This document shows positions 34,974-44,728 of a stretch of 60,285 nt of DNA, piece by piece. Within the stretch, counting starts at the first letter, position 1. Each line of letters begins with the position of its first letter. The stretch comes from SLQH01 sp964612995. Its GTDB lineage: Bacteria > Planctomycetota > UBA11346. The stretch spans positions 1 through 60,285 of the forward strand of contig CAZTGE010000005.1 in the NCBI GenBank assembly GCA_964612995.1, given 5' to 3'. The translations under genes and the position numbers were made by a program. Below the pieces are notes generated by a model that was given only the letters and a program-made list of their open reading frames with translations, was not told the origin of the DNA and searched no databases.

Positions 34974-35455
34974 GGGGGCGTAGCGGGGGCGACTGCGCGC
35001 AGCGCAGAGCGAGCCCCCGCGAACAAAAAGCCGCGCGGGCGCCGCCCGCTACGATGTCAGAGGGGTAGGCCCTCACGCAGGGAGGACCGTAGGGGCGAAG
35101 CCCCTGGGTGGTGACCACGCTCATGGTATTCCGGCCTGCGTGCCGCGACCAAGGACGTGAGCCGGCCGATGCAGGTGACCTGGCGCGAGGTGGTGTTGTG
35201 GGTGCCGCGGTGAGACCGCCCCAAGGTGCCGTCGTTGCCTGCCTGCTGGTCTTCGATTTGGCGCGCGTGCAGGGACGCGGGGCAGCGGAGATCGCGGCGC
35301 CGGGCTGCTTGGAGGCGCCCTCTGTATGACACACCAGGAGTAGCCTCGCGCCATCGTCGATGGGGCAGTCGCCATCGCATGCGAATGAGTCCACACCTGC
35401 CCGGTGGCACGCACCGGAATCGAGCGTCGCAGATCGGCAGCAGTGGGGAGGCAGG
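34974..35455. repeat. Gene-free stretch with partial composite repeat (copy C)
   Basis: At about 35037-35057 GGGCGCCGCCCGCTACGATG matches a module at 47649. At 35058-35125 the last two stems of the composite repeat (CCCTCACGCAGG-GAGGACC and GGGGCGAAGCCCC) occur without the first three. From 35130 to the sigma-factor start at 35456 I see no gene and no clear promoter. Confidence 0.65.
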
Positions 35456-36043
35456 GTGCGCGCGACGGATGATCACGACGAGGAGCACGACCTGGTCACG
35501 CGGGCGCGCGCCGGTGAGAGCGCGGCCTTCGACACGCTGGCCCTGGCGCATCAGGCGCGTCTGCAGGCGGCGATCGCGCGGTTCATCCGCGAGCCGGCCG
35601 ATGTCTATGATCTCCTGCAGGAAACCCTGTTCCAGGCCTGGCGGGGGCTGGAGCGCTTCGACACCCAGCGCGACTTCGGGCGCTGGCTGCGGGGCATCGG
35701 CCACAAGGTCGTCGCCGACCATCTGCGGCGCGTCTATCGCCAGAATCGTAACGGACCGTGGGCCATGGACGCCGAGATGCTCGAACTCCTGACCGGAGGC
35801 AGCGACCCGGCCTTCGATGCGGCGCGCAGCGATGACGCGTTGGAGGCCGTGCGCTCCTGCATCCAGAACCTGGCCGAGGACAAGCGTCGCATCGTCCTGT
35901 GGCGCTTCGCGCAGGGCCGCAAGGTGCGCTGGATCGCCGCCAAGATGGCGCGCAAGGAGAATGCGGTCTCGATGGCCCTGGCGCGGATCACCGAGCTGTT
36001 GCGGATCTGTGTCGAAGGGAAACTGCGCGAGGTGTCGCGATGA
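35456..36043 (+). CDS. ECF-type sigma factor
   Basis: 195 residues. Region 2: GESAAFDTLALAHQARLQAA, DVYDLLQETLFQAWRGL, RDFGRWLRGIGHKVVADHLR. Region 4: CIQNLAEDKRRIVLWRFAQG, KVRWIAAKMARKENAVSMAL. The pattern resembles ECF factors frequent in Planctomycetota and Lentisphaerota that pair with FecR-like regulators. I start it at the GTG at 35456 behind GGGGAGG; the frame is open to 35360 but without conservation. Its stop overlaps the start of the FecR-like gene by ATGA, which marks a sigma/anti-sigma pair. Confidence 0.88.
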   Translation: MRATDDHDEEHDLVTRARAGESAAFDTLALAHQARLQAAIARFIREPADVYDLLQETLFQAWRGLERFDTQRDFGRWLRGIGHKVVADHLRRVYRQNRNGPWAMDAEMLELLTGGSDPAFDAARSDDALEAVRSCIQNLAEDKRRIVLWRFAQGRKVRWIAAKMARKENAVSMALARITELLRICVEGKLREVSR

Positions 36044-37473
36044 CCCGCCCGCTGCCGGTCCTCATCGATCGTTGGATGGACGGATGCCTGGACGACGAGG
36101 AATCCGCGGAATTGCGCGCCGCGCTGACGAGCGAGGACGGGCGCGACGAGGCGCGGCGGCTGTTGACGATGCGCGGCGCCGTGTTCGCCGCCTGCGGCGC
36201 CATCAGCCCGGATCAGGTCCGCTCGGGCCTGCAGGCCCGCCGTCGTGCCGAGGCCGAAGGGAGTCGGGTGCTCGCCGGCATGCGATCCCGCCATCGGCGT
36301 CGCTATCGACCACGGCATCGCGTGAGGCCCATCGTGGTGCTCGCCCTGGCGGCGGCGCTCGTCGTCGGCGTGAGCCTGCTGCTGCTGCTGCGCCGGCCCG
36401 GGCGTTCCGTCTCGGCCACGGTGCTCGCATCGCAGGAGGTGACCTGTGACGGCCGGCCGGTGAGCGCTGACGACACCTTCGCCGGACGGGTCCAGATCGC
36501 GCCACAGGGGCGCCTGGACGTTCGCCTGCGGGACGGCAGCGCCCTGCAGGCGGACGGGCCGGCCGACTTCGTCCTCGCCGGCCCCGGCGATGCGGCCTGG
36601 TGCATCGACGTACGGCGTGGACGCTTCCAGACGCGCGTGACGCCGCGCCCAGTGGAAATGGCGGTGTTCATCACCCCGCATGTGCGCGGCCACCTGCTCG
36701 GCACGGAGTTCGGACTGCATGTCGAGGACGCGTTCAGCACGATCGAGGTCCAGGAAGGGCGGGTGCGTCTCACAGCGACCGACGCGCAGGTGAGCGAGGT
36801 GGCCGCCGGCTCGCTCGCCATGATCGAGCCAGAGCGAGCGATCGCGGTGGCGCCGTTGGAGACCGACCCGGATCTCAGCGTGGCCTGGGTCTTCGATCGT
36901 CCGCAGGCGCGGGTGGTGCGCAGCCGGACGCCCGGTGGCAGTCGGAGCGTCCTGCGGGTGCCGGCGGACTGGAGCTGGGGACCGGAGGGGGTGTACCTGC
37001 CATCGGATCAGGCGATCCGCTGCGAGTTCATCGACGACACGCTGGCGGCGGCCTTGCGCGACGGCACTGTCTGTGTGGCGGTGGGCCTGCGCTTCCTCTC
37101 GCAGCCAGATCCGGCGCACTACCCCCTGACCTTCGCTTCTGCGGGATTGATCCGGGGCGACACCGCCTGGTTCCGGTACTTGTTCACCGTGACCCGGGCG
37201 ATGGCGTTGGCCGCCGACGACGCCGGCCACCTCGAGTTGCGCATCATCGGCGATGGCGAGGCATTCGAGTTCCGTATCGGCGAGCGGGCCATCGGACGTG
37301 CGGCGCTGCCGCCGCGCGACGACCAGGGCGGCGGTGGGCCTCTCCAGTTGCGCCTCTTTCTCGGCGGCGGTGCCGTCGAGCCCGGCGCGTCGGCGCCTGA
37401 CGCAGACGGCGCTCCGCCGCGCGTCGCCATCGGCTATCTGTATTTCTACCATCGTCTCCCGTCGGCCTGGTAG
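36040..37473 (+). CDS. FecR-like transmembrane anti-sigma regulator with LamG-like C-terminus
   Basis: 477 residues. An N-terminal cytoplasmic anti-sigma segment (IDRWMDGCLDDEESAELRAA) precedes a transmembrane helix at about 98-118 (PIVVLALAAALVVGVSLLLLL). A periplasmic FecR domain follows (RVQIAPQGRLDVRLRDGSAL, HVRGHLLGTEFGLHVED, EVQEGRVRLT, AGSLAMI), then a beta-rich C-terminal region that looks like the concanavalin/LamG-type domain often fused to such proteins. It should hold the co-encoded ECF factor and release it on an external signal. The two secreted peptidases downstream are candidate targets (inference). Confidence 0.82.
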   Translation: MTRPLPVLIDRWMDGCLDDEESAELRAALTSEDGRDEARRLLTMRGAVFAACGAISPDQVRSGLQARRRAEAEGSRVLAGMRSRHRRRYRPRHRVRPIVVLALAAALVVGVSLLLLLRRPGRSVSATVLASQEVTCDGRPVSADDTFAGRVQIAPQGRLDVRLRDGSALQADGPADFVLAGPGDAAWCIDVRRGRFQTRVTPRPVEMAVFITPHVRGHLLGTEFGLHVEDAFSTIEVQEGRVRLTATDAQVSEVAAGSLAMIEPERAIAVAPLETDPDLSVAWVFDRPQARVVRSRTPGGSRSVLRVPADWSWGPEGVYLPSDQAIRCEFIDDTLAAALRDGTVCVAVGLRFLSQPDPAHYPLTFASAGLIRGDTAWFRYLFTVTRAMALAADDAGHLELRIIGDGEAFEFRIGERAIGRAALPPRDDQGGGGPLQLRLFLGGGAVEPGASAPDADGAPPRVAIGYLYFYHRLPSAW

Positions 37474-37683
37474 CGCCGCCTTGCGCAACCGCGCCGGTCG
37501 TTCGGCGGGCGGCACCGGTCATGGCTCGGCGCCGGCGTGTATCAGACTGCCTGCGGACCCGGCCGGGCTGGGGTGTGAGAATCGTGGGTCCGGGCCCGGA
37601 TGCCCTGCCGTAAGGCGCATCGCGTCCCGCCAGGATCCATCTCTGGTAGATCGGGGAGCGTGTGTGCAGCGAAGGAGGCCGCC

Positions 37684-39810
37684 ATGGGCGCGCTGTATCG
37701 ACTCCTCCCGGTGGTCATGTGGGCGCTGTGCGTGTGCGCGTCGGCCGCCGAGATCCGCTTCACCGTCACCACCGATCCCGGCGAGGTGTCGCAGGTCCGC
37801 CACGGCGAGTACCTGCTGCTCGGCCTGCCGGGGGCGCCGCCGCGCGCCGCCATCGGCGCGCCCGCCATCCCGATCAAGCGCGTGCAGGTGGTGGTGCCGG
37901 CGGGAGCGCAGATCACCGGCGTGCGCTGCAGCGGCGCCGAGACGGTGCTGGCCACCGACGTGCTGGTGTTGCCGCGCCAGCCCTCGCATGCGCTCGACGC
38001 CGAGGCACCGCCCTTTGTCGCACCCGACGCGGCGGTCTACGGCACCGACGCGCCGCTGCCCACGCGGCGGGTCGAGACGGGTAGCGAGGCCACGGTGCGG
38101 GCCCGGCGTTTGCTGACGCTGCGGGTCGCGCCGCTGCGCTACAACCCCGTGGCGCAAGAGCTGACGTTGTGCGAGCGCCTGGAGGTCTGCCTCAGCTACG
38201 ACGATGGGTTCGCGGTGCAGAGCGATGGCGGCATCCGGCCGCATTCGGCCATCGATGCCCGCATGCGCGGCGTGGTCGCCAATCCCGAAGCGCTCGACGC
38301 GGCGACCGTGCAGGAATCCGCCACCCCGGCCGCGACCATCGACTACCTGATCATCACCAACGCCGAACTCGCGGAATCCTTCCAAGACCTCGCCGATCGT
38401 CGAGCCGTCACGCACGGGTACACGAGCGCCGTTCTCACCGTCGAGGATATCGAGACGGACTACAGCGGCGCCGACACCCAGGCGAAGATCCGCGCGTGCA
38501 TCAAAGCCTACGTCCAGGATTCCGAAACCAGTATGGTGGTGCTGGGTGGCGACGAGGCGGTGGTGCCGGTGCGCCGTTGCTACTGCGAGATCGATCTGTT
38601 CGGCACCGGCTTGGTGGGCGTGAGTGATCTTCCCGCCGACCTCTACTACAGCGAACTGGATGGCGACTGGAACGCCGATGGCGACGACGAGTGGGGCGAG
38701 ATCGACGACGATGTCGACAATTTTGGCTGGGACGTGGTCGTCGGGCGTATCCCCGTACGGACGCCACAGAACGTCGCGGACTACATCGCCAAGCTCGCGC
38801 ACCTCGAGGACGACGAGCCGAACGGCCTCAACGACAGATTCCTGATGGCTGGCAGCCCGCTCACCATGGGTGATGATCTGGAGGAGGGCGACACCGGCCT
38901 GGAGATGGATCGTGACGTTCACGAGTGGGACGGCTTGCCGTCGCTCTACGACGCCGGTCGCCTGCGGCAGGACGACGAGTTCTGGAGCCGCCGCATCGCC
39001 TACGACTTCCTCGCCGACGTCTACAGCCCGGGCACCATCGCCGGTCTGTTCAGCACCGTGAGTTCCTGGGATACGAGCACACCGGGCGACTACGGGGTCA
39101 GCGCCGACGAGATGATCGACCGTTTCTCTGAGGATTGGGGGTTGTGCTTCTGGTTCTCGCACGGCACGGCGTACTGCCTCTACACGGAGAACGCCGACGA
39201 GGGCGGCTATACGTCCTTCGATATCTTCGAAGGGCACGTGGATGCCCTCGCTGGCCACACGGCCATCTTCGTGACCCCAGCCTGTCAGGCCGGCCGCTTC
39301 GACTGGAGCGGGCACGAGGAGCGCGACCCGTGCTTGTCCGAGGCGCTGTTGCGCCATCCCGGTGGCGGCGCGGTGGTCTACCATGGCTCGGCCCGCAACG
39401 GTTACGGTGGCGACCTGGATGTCTACGGTGGCGAATCGGGTCATTTCGCCGGTGGCTTCATGCGCGAACTGGCGACCTCCGTCGATGGGCAGGTGGGCAT
39501 GGCCCACGCCGTGAGCAAGTCGGCCCTCGCTGACGCGTGCCAGGAGCACGGGTATTACCGTGCACTCATGTTCACCATCAACCTGCAGGGCGACCCGGCC
39601 TACCGGCTGCCGCCGGCCGGCGATGACCCCGAGCGGGTCGTGCAGTTCACGGTCGCAGAAGGCACGGAGCCCGTCGAGACCGCGGTGATCGCCACCCAGG
39701 ACGGCAGCACGCTCTACGAGGACAGCGCCACCACGCACCCCATCGCCGGGGTCGACCCCACCGTCGACCTTGAGATCGCCCCGGCACCGGTACCGGCATC
39801 GAACAACTGA
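37684..39810 (+). CDS. Secreted C25 (gingipain-type) cysteine peptidase
   Basis: 708 residues. AAGGAGG five bases before the ATG at 37684 sets the start, giving a signal peptide (MGALYRLLPVVMWALCVCASA). A beta-rich prodomain of about 200 residues precedes the caspase-like catalytic domain: DYLIITNAELAESFQDLA, VLGGDEAVVPVRRCY, GWDVVVGRIPVRTPQNV, the catalytic His493 in FWFSHGTA and Cys534 in VTPACQAGRFD, then LSEALLRHPGGGAVVYHGSA. Asp-rich loops (ELDGDWNADGDDE) may bind calcium. It ends 11 bp before a carboxypeptidase gene, which suggests joint extracellular protein breakdown. I see no clear C-terminal sorting domain. Confidence 0.87.
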   Translation: MGALYRLLPVVMWALCVCASAAEIRFTVTTDPGEVSQVRHGEYLLLGLPGAPPRAAIGAPAIPIKRVQVVVPAGAQITGVRCSGAETVLATDVLVLPRQPSHALDAEAPPFVAPDAAVYGTDAPLPTRRVETGSEATVRARRLLTLRVAPLRYNPVAQELTLCERLEVCLSYDDGFAVQSDGGIRPHSAIDARMRGVVANPEALDAATVQESATPAATIDYLIITNAELAESFQDLADRRAVTHGYTSAVLTVEDIETDYSGADTQAKIRACIKAYVQDSETSMVVLGGDEAVVPVRRCYCEIDLFGTGLVGVSDLPADLYYSELDGDWNADGDDEWGEIDDDVDNFGWDVVVGRIPVRTPQNVADYIAKLAHLEDDEPNGLNDRFLMAGSPLTMGDDLEEGDTGLEMDRDVHEWDGLPSLYDAGRLRQDDEFWSRRIAYDFLADVYSPGTIAGLFSTVSSWDTSTPGDYGVSADEMIDRFSEDWGLCFWFSHGTAYCLYTENADEGGYTSFDIFEGHVDALAGHTAIFVTPACQAGRFDWSGHEERDPCLSEALLRHPGGGAVVYHGSARNGYGGDLDVYGGESGHFAGGFMRELATSVDGQVGMAHAVSKSALADACQEHGYYRALMFTINLQGDPAYRLPPAGDDPERVVQFTVAEGTEPVETAVIATQDGSTLYEDSATTHPIAGVDPTVDLEIAPAPVPASNN

Positions 39811-39821
39811 GGGACAGCGAG

Positions 39822-41057
39822 ATGCGAGACATTCCCTGCATGGCATCCGGCACGGACATCGTGCCGTCCGCGCGGCGGCGCCGCTGCCGGTGGCTGCGTG
39901 TGGCCCCGTGGGTATGCGGCCTGCTCGCGCTGACGGCCGCGGCCAGCGCCGAGGACTTCTACACCGAGTGGCGCGACCACGACGCCATCCTCACCCACCT
40001 GCGCGATCTGCAGACCGCGCACCCCGACCGTCTGAGCGAGACCAGCATCGGCACCACGCACGAGGGGCGCGATATTCCAGCTTTCCACCTCGTGGCGGGA
40101 GATCGCGCCGCCGCGCCGCGCCTGTTGTTGGTCGGCACCCAGCATGCGCGCGAGTGGATCTCGCCGATGGCCTGCGTCTACGTCCTCGAGCAGTTGCTGA
40201 CCAACCCCGAGGACGACCCGCAGGTGGCGGCGATGGCCGCCGGCGTGGACCTCACGGTGGTACCGATCGCCAACCCGGATGGCTACATCTACTCGTGGGC
40301 CGACGAGGACAACCGCGGCTGGCGCAAGAACCGCCGCGACAACGGCGACGGCAGCTACGGCGTCGACCTCAACCGCAATTGGGACTACGCCTGGGTCGCC
40401 TCCGACGACCCGGACTGGTACACCTACCCGGGCCCGGAGGCCTTCTCGGAGCCCGAGACCCGCGCCCTGCGCGATCTCACCCTCTCGCTTCCGGACCTCC
40501 AGGCGGCGGTCGACGTGCATACGCCTTTCGGCTACGTCATCCAGCCCCTCGCCTCGTCGGCGGATCCAGCGCCACGCTACGACGAACTGGAGCCGATCAC
40601 CACACGCGCCGTGGAAGCGATGAGCGCATGCATCGACGACGATTTCTACGATTACCTCGCCAGTTACGGCGGTTATGGCGCCAACGGCGCGGGCATCGAC
40701 TGGTGGCTGGGCACGGCCGACGTCCTCGCCTGGGGCTGGGAACTCGACCGCGGCAACGACGCGGCCGACATCCTGCCGAGCAGTCGCGAGGCCCTGGCTG
40801 GCCTGCTGGTCCTCGGCGAGGCGCTCGACGCGATGGGCGATCGCGTGGTGACCCTGACCGTGCACGAGGATGATGCACCGGTGACGACCAGCGTGCATCT
40901 GCTCAGCCGCGACCTCGAGAGCGTCGAGGCCGAGGTCCACAGCTTCGGCCATCTCGCCAGCGACCGGGATCATCCCTTCGCCTTCGTCGCGCCGGCGCCG
41001 GCCGGGGTCGCCGAGGCGAGCGGATCGACCGCACCGGTCGCGCGGCCCGCTTTCTGA
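39822..41057 (+). CDS. Secreted zinc carboxypeptidase (M14 family)
   Basis: 411 residues with a long charged N-terminus and a hydrophobic signal (WLRVAPWVCGLLALTAAASA). The zinc ligands are His108 and Glu111 (TQHAREW) and His233 (VDVHTPFG). The substrate-binding VDLNRNWDYAW motif and the catalytic Glu308 (GWELDR) are present, so the enzyme should be active. It removes C-terminal residues from peptides outside the cytoplasm. It follows the C25 peptidase by 11 bp, and the two likely share a transcript. The C-terminal about 70 residues after GEALDAMGD form a small beta domain. Confidence 0.93.
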   Translation: MRDIPCMASGTDIVPSARRRRCRWLRVAPWVCGLLALTAAASAEDFYTEWRDHDAILTHLRDLQTAHPDRLSETSIGTTHEGRDIPAFHLVAGDRAAAPRLLLVGTQHAREWISPMACVYVLEQLLTNPEDDPQVAAMAAGVDLTVVPIANPDGYIYSWADEDNRGWRKNRRDNGDGSYGVDLNRNWDYAWVASDDPDWYTYPGPEAFSEPETRALRDLTLSLPDLQAAVDVHTPFGYVIQPLASSADPAPRYDELEPITTRAVEAMSACIDDDFYDYLASYGGYGANGAGIDWWLGTADVLAWGWELDRGNDAADILPSSREALAGLLVLGEALDAMGDRVVTLTVHEDDAPVTTSVHLLSRDLESVEAEVHSFGHLASDRDHPFAFVAPAPAGVAEASGSTAPVARPAF

Positions 41058-41096
41058 GCCTGCAGGCCCGATGCCGGTCGTTGCCCTCGACCATGG

Positions 41097-41437
41097 GCGC
41101 GCGTAACTACTCAGGCCCAATGGGCATGAGTGGTTACGCGCCATATTCGGGGCCCCATCGTACGCGATGGGGTCTGACGCCGAGTGGTGGGCGAAGCGGG
41201 TATCGCCGCAGGCGATAGCTGGCCCCGGTGGGGCCAGCGGCCCGTGGAGCGCAAGCGCAGCCCCGCAGGTCGTCAGGCCGAGGAGCAAGTGCCGCCGGAG
41301 GGCGGACACGTTTCGGCGCAGCCGATCCGCCCACGCCTGAATCTGCCTGCAGATTCAGGCGAACCACGACAAAGCCAGAGGGGCAGGCCCTCACGCAGTG
41401 AGGACCGTAGGGGCGAAGCCCCTGAGTGGTCACGTTG
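41097..41437. repeat. Composite stem-loop intergenic repeat, copy B
   Basis: Same stem order as at 2156-2391: an imperfect first hairpin (GCGTAACTACTCAGGCCCA/TGGGCATGAGTGGTTACGC), CCCCATCG/CGATGGGG, then GCCTGAATCTGC/GCAGATTCAGGC, CCTCAC/GTGAGG and GGGGC/GCCCC. About 100 extra bases (41189-41309) that can form more GC stems sit between stems two and three. The sequence around GGACCGTAGGGGCGAAGCCC is almost unchanged between copies. Bases 41438-41565 show nothing definite. Confidence 0.8.
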
Positions 41438-41565
41438 GGGTACTCACGGTTGCGATAACAGAAAGCGACCGCGGGGCGGCCGGCGACGATGGTGTCCTCG
41501 AAACGGAGCTGAATGTCGTCTTCAAGGCTGGCCAGAGAACGATGGATGCCTGCCGCCTGGCGCCG

Positions 41566-43975
41566 TCATATCGTAGCGCTCACAACAAATGACGCGGCAA
41601 CCCGGGCCCTGTCGAGGTTGTATCCTTTGCAGTCTCCAGGCTCGAACCTGCAGCCTCCAGGCTCGAACCATCACGACCGCTGCCGGATGCCAACGACGGC
41701 AGACCACCACAACGAAAGGTCGGTCCATGCCATGTCGCCCTGTTCCACCCGCCCTGCGCCCCACCTTGCTCGCCCTGATCGGGATCGCCTGCCTGCACGC
41801 CGCTGCGGTGCCCGACTATCCCTGCTGGCAGGGGGCGGACGGCAGCGCCGCGGCTCCGGCCGGGGTCTCCCTGGTGGAGGATCCGGCACGAGCCAGGCTC
41901 GCTTGGGTCTGTAAGGAGCAGATTCCGATCAGTTACGAATCGGGTTGGTCGAACGCTGGCTGGCTGCGCGGCGGCTACTCCTCGCCAGTGGTCGCCGACG
42001 GCCGGGTCTACCTCTATTATTTCACCCCCACCGGGGACAAGCACGGCGAGGGCGGTCGCTGGAAGGGCGAGTACGGCGGCAATACCGACATCACCCTGAT
42101 CGACGCCGACGACGTCGCCCTGTGCGTCGACGCCGCCACCGGCGAGGTGCTGTGGAAGCGGGTGATGGCCGGCAAGGCCACCAACTGGAGCGTCAACGCC
42201 GCCGGCGCGCCGCACCTCACCCCCTGCGTCGCCGACGGCCGGGTCTACGTCGTCGGCAACATGGGGCGGATCTACTGCCTCGACGCCGAGAGCGGCGAAA
42301 CCCTGTGGGAGAACGACCTGGGCGAGTGGACCGCGAAATGGCAGGTCTATGAGGACTACTGCCTGCGCACCGGCGTCGGCATGATCCACAAGCAGAGCAT
42401 CGACCAGAGTCTGAAGCAACTCGAGAAGGAGAACGCCCCCGAACTCAAAGCGCTGCCGAATCCCGGCCCCAACCGCGGTTCGCCCGGTGCGGGGCTGAAT
42501 TTCTGTCCCACCGTCGCCGATGGCGTGCTGGTGGTCGCCAGCAATGGCGGCTCCAGCGCCCTGATCGGATACGATGCGCGCACCGGCAAACGCTTGTGGA
42601 CGGCCGGCCGTCGGGGGAGAGCCATCTCGCCCATCCCCTGGCGCCACGGCGAGCGCACCTACATCCTCAGCCAGTCCACGAAGCTCACCGCCCACGACCC
42701 GCGCACCGGCGAGGAATTGTGGACGGCCGCGACCGGCAGCGGCAGCGGCGGCTCGCCGGTGGTCGGCGAAGGCCACGCGGTCACCCGCCGGGGAGACACC
42801 CTGACCTGCTATCGCATCCATCCCAAGGGGGCACAGCAGGTCTGGCAGCATGAGAACAAAACGCTCAAGACGTCGTGGACCTCCATGTCCATCGCCGACG
42901 GCTATCTCCACTACGTCGTGCAGTCGCGCCACGTGCAGCGCTTCCCCGAAGCCGACGTCACCGATGCGATGCGCGACGAGATGAAACGCAGTGGCGGCGG
43001 ACTGAAGTGGTCCGGCCTGGTCTCGGTGGAACTGGCGACCGGCGAGATCCATCGCGTCTACAGTGGCCAGGATCGCAACGTCAACACCGTCATCGGCGAC
43101 GGGTTGTGCTTCACCGACCTCGGCATCTACGACATCCGCGACCCGACCGCGGCACGCTACCTCGGCGACTTCACCATCCAGGATGGCGAGGTGCAGCTGG
43201 ACCAGGTCGGCCAGGGCCGGGGCGACCACCAACTGCGCGGCGGCGGCTGGGTCACCCCGGCCTATGTCGGCGGCCGGCTCTACGTGCGCGGCTTCAGCCC
43301 GAAGGAAGGGTGCCACCGCCTCTTCTGTCTCGACTTCCGTCGCTGAAGCGTCATCGCCACTCCCGGCACAGGTGGTCGCCGCGCGCTCACTGCCCCTCAC
43401 CGTCCCGATCGGTGGCGGTGACGCCTTGGGCGCGGCGATGCCAGCGTGTCGGTGAGAGGCCAAGCTCGCGGGCGAATACGCGCCGCAGGACGCTTCCCGC
43501 GCTGATGCCGCTCTCGCGTGCGATCTCCTCGATGCTCCGCTCGACGGCGTTCTCGAGCAGATAGCAGGCAAGCTCGATACGACGCCGGACGATCGCCTTG
43601 CCGGGCCCGTAGCCCCGCAGCTCGATGAGGCGCTGGGTCAGGGTCGAACGTGAGACCCCGAGCATCGCCGCGACCTCGGCCACCGTGATCCCCTCGCAGG
43701 CACGCTGGTGGATGAGCGTCTCGGCGGCGCTGACCAGGCCGTAGGATCCGGTCTCATCCCCCGGTTTCTCCTGCAACTGCCACGCCAGCAAGCGCGCCAA
43801 CAGCAGGAACAGCTGGGCGTTGACTTTCAGATGGGCGATGGCGTCGATCCAGTAGGTCGCCTGCGCCTCATCGATGAAGCGGATGGCGGCTTGCGACCAC
43901 CCCGATGGCAAGACCACGGGCAGAGGACGGTCGAACAGCTCCTGCCAGCCCGGTTGCGGGGGCATACGCACATCG
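41566..43975. repeat. Tandem duplication, left copy (right copy 44587-46977)
   Basis: From 41805 to 43975 the sequence is nearly identical to 44807-46977 (offset 3002), covering almost all of a PQQ-propeller gene and the 3' part of an AraC-like gene. The 240 bases before that (41566-41804) are also related to 44587-44806 but more divergent. Within the identical part, differences cluster at about 42264-42500. The right end at 43975 falls inside the AraC-like gene. Confidence 0.9.
41727..43346 (+). CDS. Exported PQQ-type beta-propeller protein, copy 1
   Basis: 539 residues with a signal peptide (RPTLLALIGIACLHAAA) followed by DYPCWQGADGSAA, the usual opening of PQQ-like propellers of planctomycete/PVC type. 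Blade motifs include VADGRVYLYYF, CVDAATGEVLWKRV, VADGRVYVVG, CLDAESGETLWENDLG, GYDARTGKRLW and AHDPRTGEELWTA. Catalytic residues of alcohol dehydrogenases are not evident, so a structural or binding role is as likely as quinoprotein activity. AAAGG lies 8 bp before the ATG. The paralog at 44729 is almost identical. A convergent AraC-like gene end lies 40 bp downstream. Confidence 0.85.
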   Translation: MPCRPVPPALRPTLLALIGIACLHAAAVPDYPCWQGADGSAAAPAGVSLVEDPARARLAWVCKEQIPISYESGWSNAGWLRGGYSSPVVADGRVYLYYFTPTGDKHGEGGRWKGEYGGNTDITLIDADDVALCVDAATGEVLWKRVMAGKATNWSVNAAGAPHLTPCVADGRVYVVGNMGRIYCLDAESGETLWENDLGEWTAKWQVYEDYCLRTGVGMIHKQSIDQSLKQLEKENAPELKALPNPGPNRGSPGAGLNFCPTVADGVLVVASNGGSSALIGYDARTGKRLWTAGRRGRAISPIPWRHGERTYILSQSTKLTAHDPRTGEELWTAATGSGSGGSPVVGEGHAVTRRGDTLTCYRIHPKGAQQVWQHENKTLKTSWTSMSIADGYLHYVVQSRHVQRFPEADVTDAMRDEMKRSGGGLKWSGLVSVELATGEIHRVYSGQDRNVNTVIGDGLCFTDLGIYDIRDPTAARYLGDFTIQDGEVQLDQVGQGRGDHQLRGGGWVTPAYVGGRLYVRGFSPKEGCHRLFCLDFRR

Positions 43976-43976
43976 G
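43387..43976 (-). pseudogene. AraC-family regulator, 5'-truncated copy
   Basis: The C-terminal about 190 residues equal those of the intact regulator at 46389-47276, from DVRMPPQPGWQEL through the two helix-turn-helix units (GITVAEVAAMLGVSRSTLTQ and IEEIARESGISAGSVLRR). Upstream of 43976 the frame continues into unrelated sequence, so the N-terminal sensor domain is gone. It may be silent, or give a DNA-binding domain without sensor if started at the ATG of MPPQPG. The truncation point is the border of the tandem duplication. Confidence 0.8.
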
Positions 43977-44728
43977 CCAGGACAGGGACAGGCGCAGAGA
44001 CCACGCCTTGCCAGGGACAGGCGCAGAGACCAGGGCAGGGCCAGGAGACTGGACAGCGGTAGGAGTGACACCGCCGACAGACCTGATGCGTTACCGACTC
44101 TGAGCGACGGATAGCGAAGGAAACGCAGCTGTAGTTCGTACAGCGGGTCACCCTCCTCCGCCTTGCTCGTTTTGCGAACAATCCCGAGGTTCTTCTGCCC
44201 TCCGGCGGCTGTCATCAGTGGTGATGGGCCACAGATCGGCGAGGCCACCAAAGAAAGGGGGTACTTGCTGCTCGCCGACTTTTGGTGATCAGGCGGCATC
44301 GCGTGGGGGGGCGGATTGGCGCTCGCCTGTCATGCGAGCATCGGCAGCAGGCATCGGCTCCGGTAAGCGGCGACTGCACCGTCGCTGCAGCGGGCCCTGG
44401 AGCCCCTCGGCGATCGCCAGAGCACAGTCGGTGCCAGTTATGCTGGGGGGTCGTCCGTCCGGCCTCATAGCGTCTCGGACGCTCACTGCGCGTGGCGCCG
44501 GGAGAATCCTGCCGCTGAACACCCGACTGAGCGTCGAGGGGGACGCCGGGAGCCCAGCTACCAGCATCCGACGTTCACCGGTGCCGCCATATCGTAGCGC
44601 TCAGGACAAATGGCGCGGCAACCCAGCTCCGGTCGAGCTTGTATCTTCTGCAGCATCGCAGCTCGAACCATCCCGTCCGGTGCCGGATGTGGACGGCGGC
44701 GAAGCGCCCCACAACGAGAGGCCGATCC
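43977..44728. other. Gene-free spacer between the duplicated units
   Basis: Starts with short direct repeats of GGACAGGCGCAGAGACCA at about 43983 and 44024 with a further CAGGGCAGGGCCAGGAGACT variant. The rest has several open frames but none with convincing protein character. From about 44587 the spacer becomes similar to the upstream region of propeller copy 1 (ATATCGTAGCGCTCA). Confidence 0.55.

Noticed and set aside
41580..43571. 663-codon minus-strand frame opposite propeller copy 1 (and its twin at 44558-46573)
   Set aside because: Duplicated along with the propeller gene and without any recognisable motif; the plus-strand propeller explains it.
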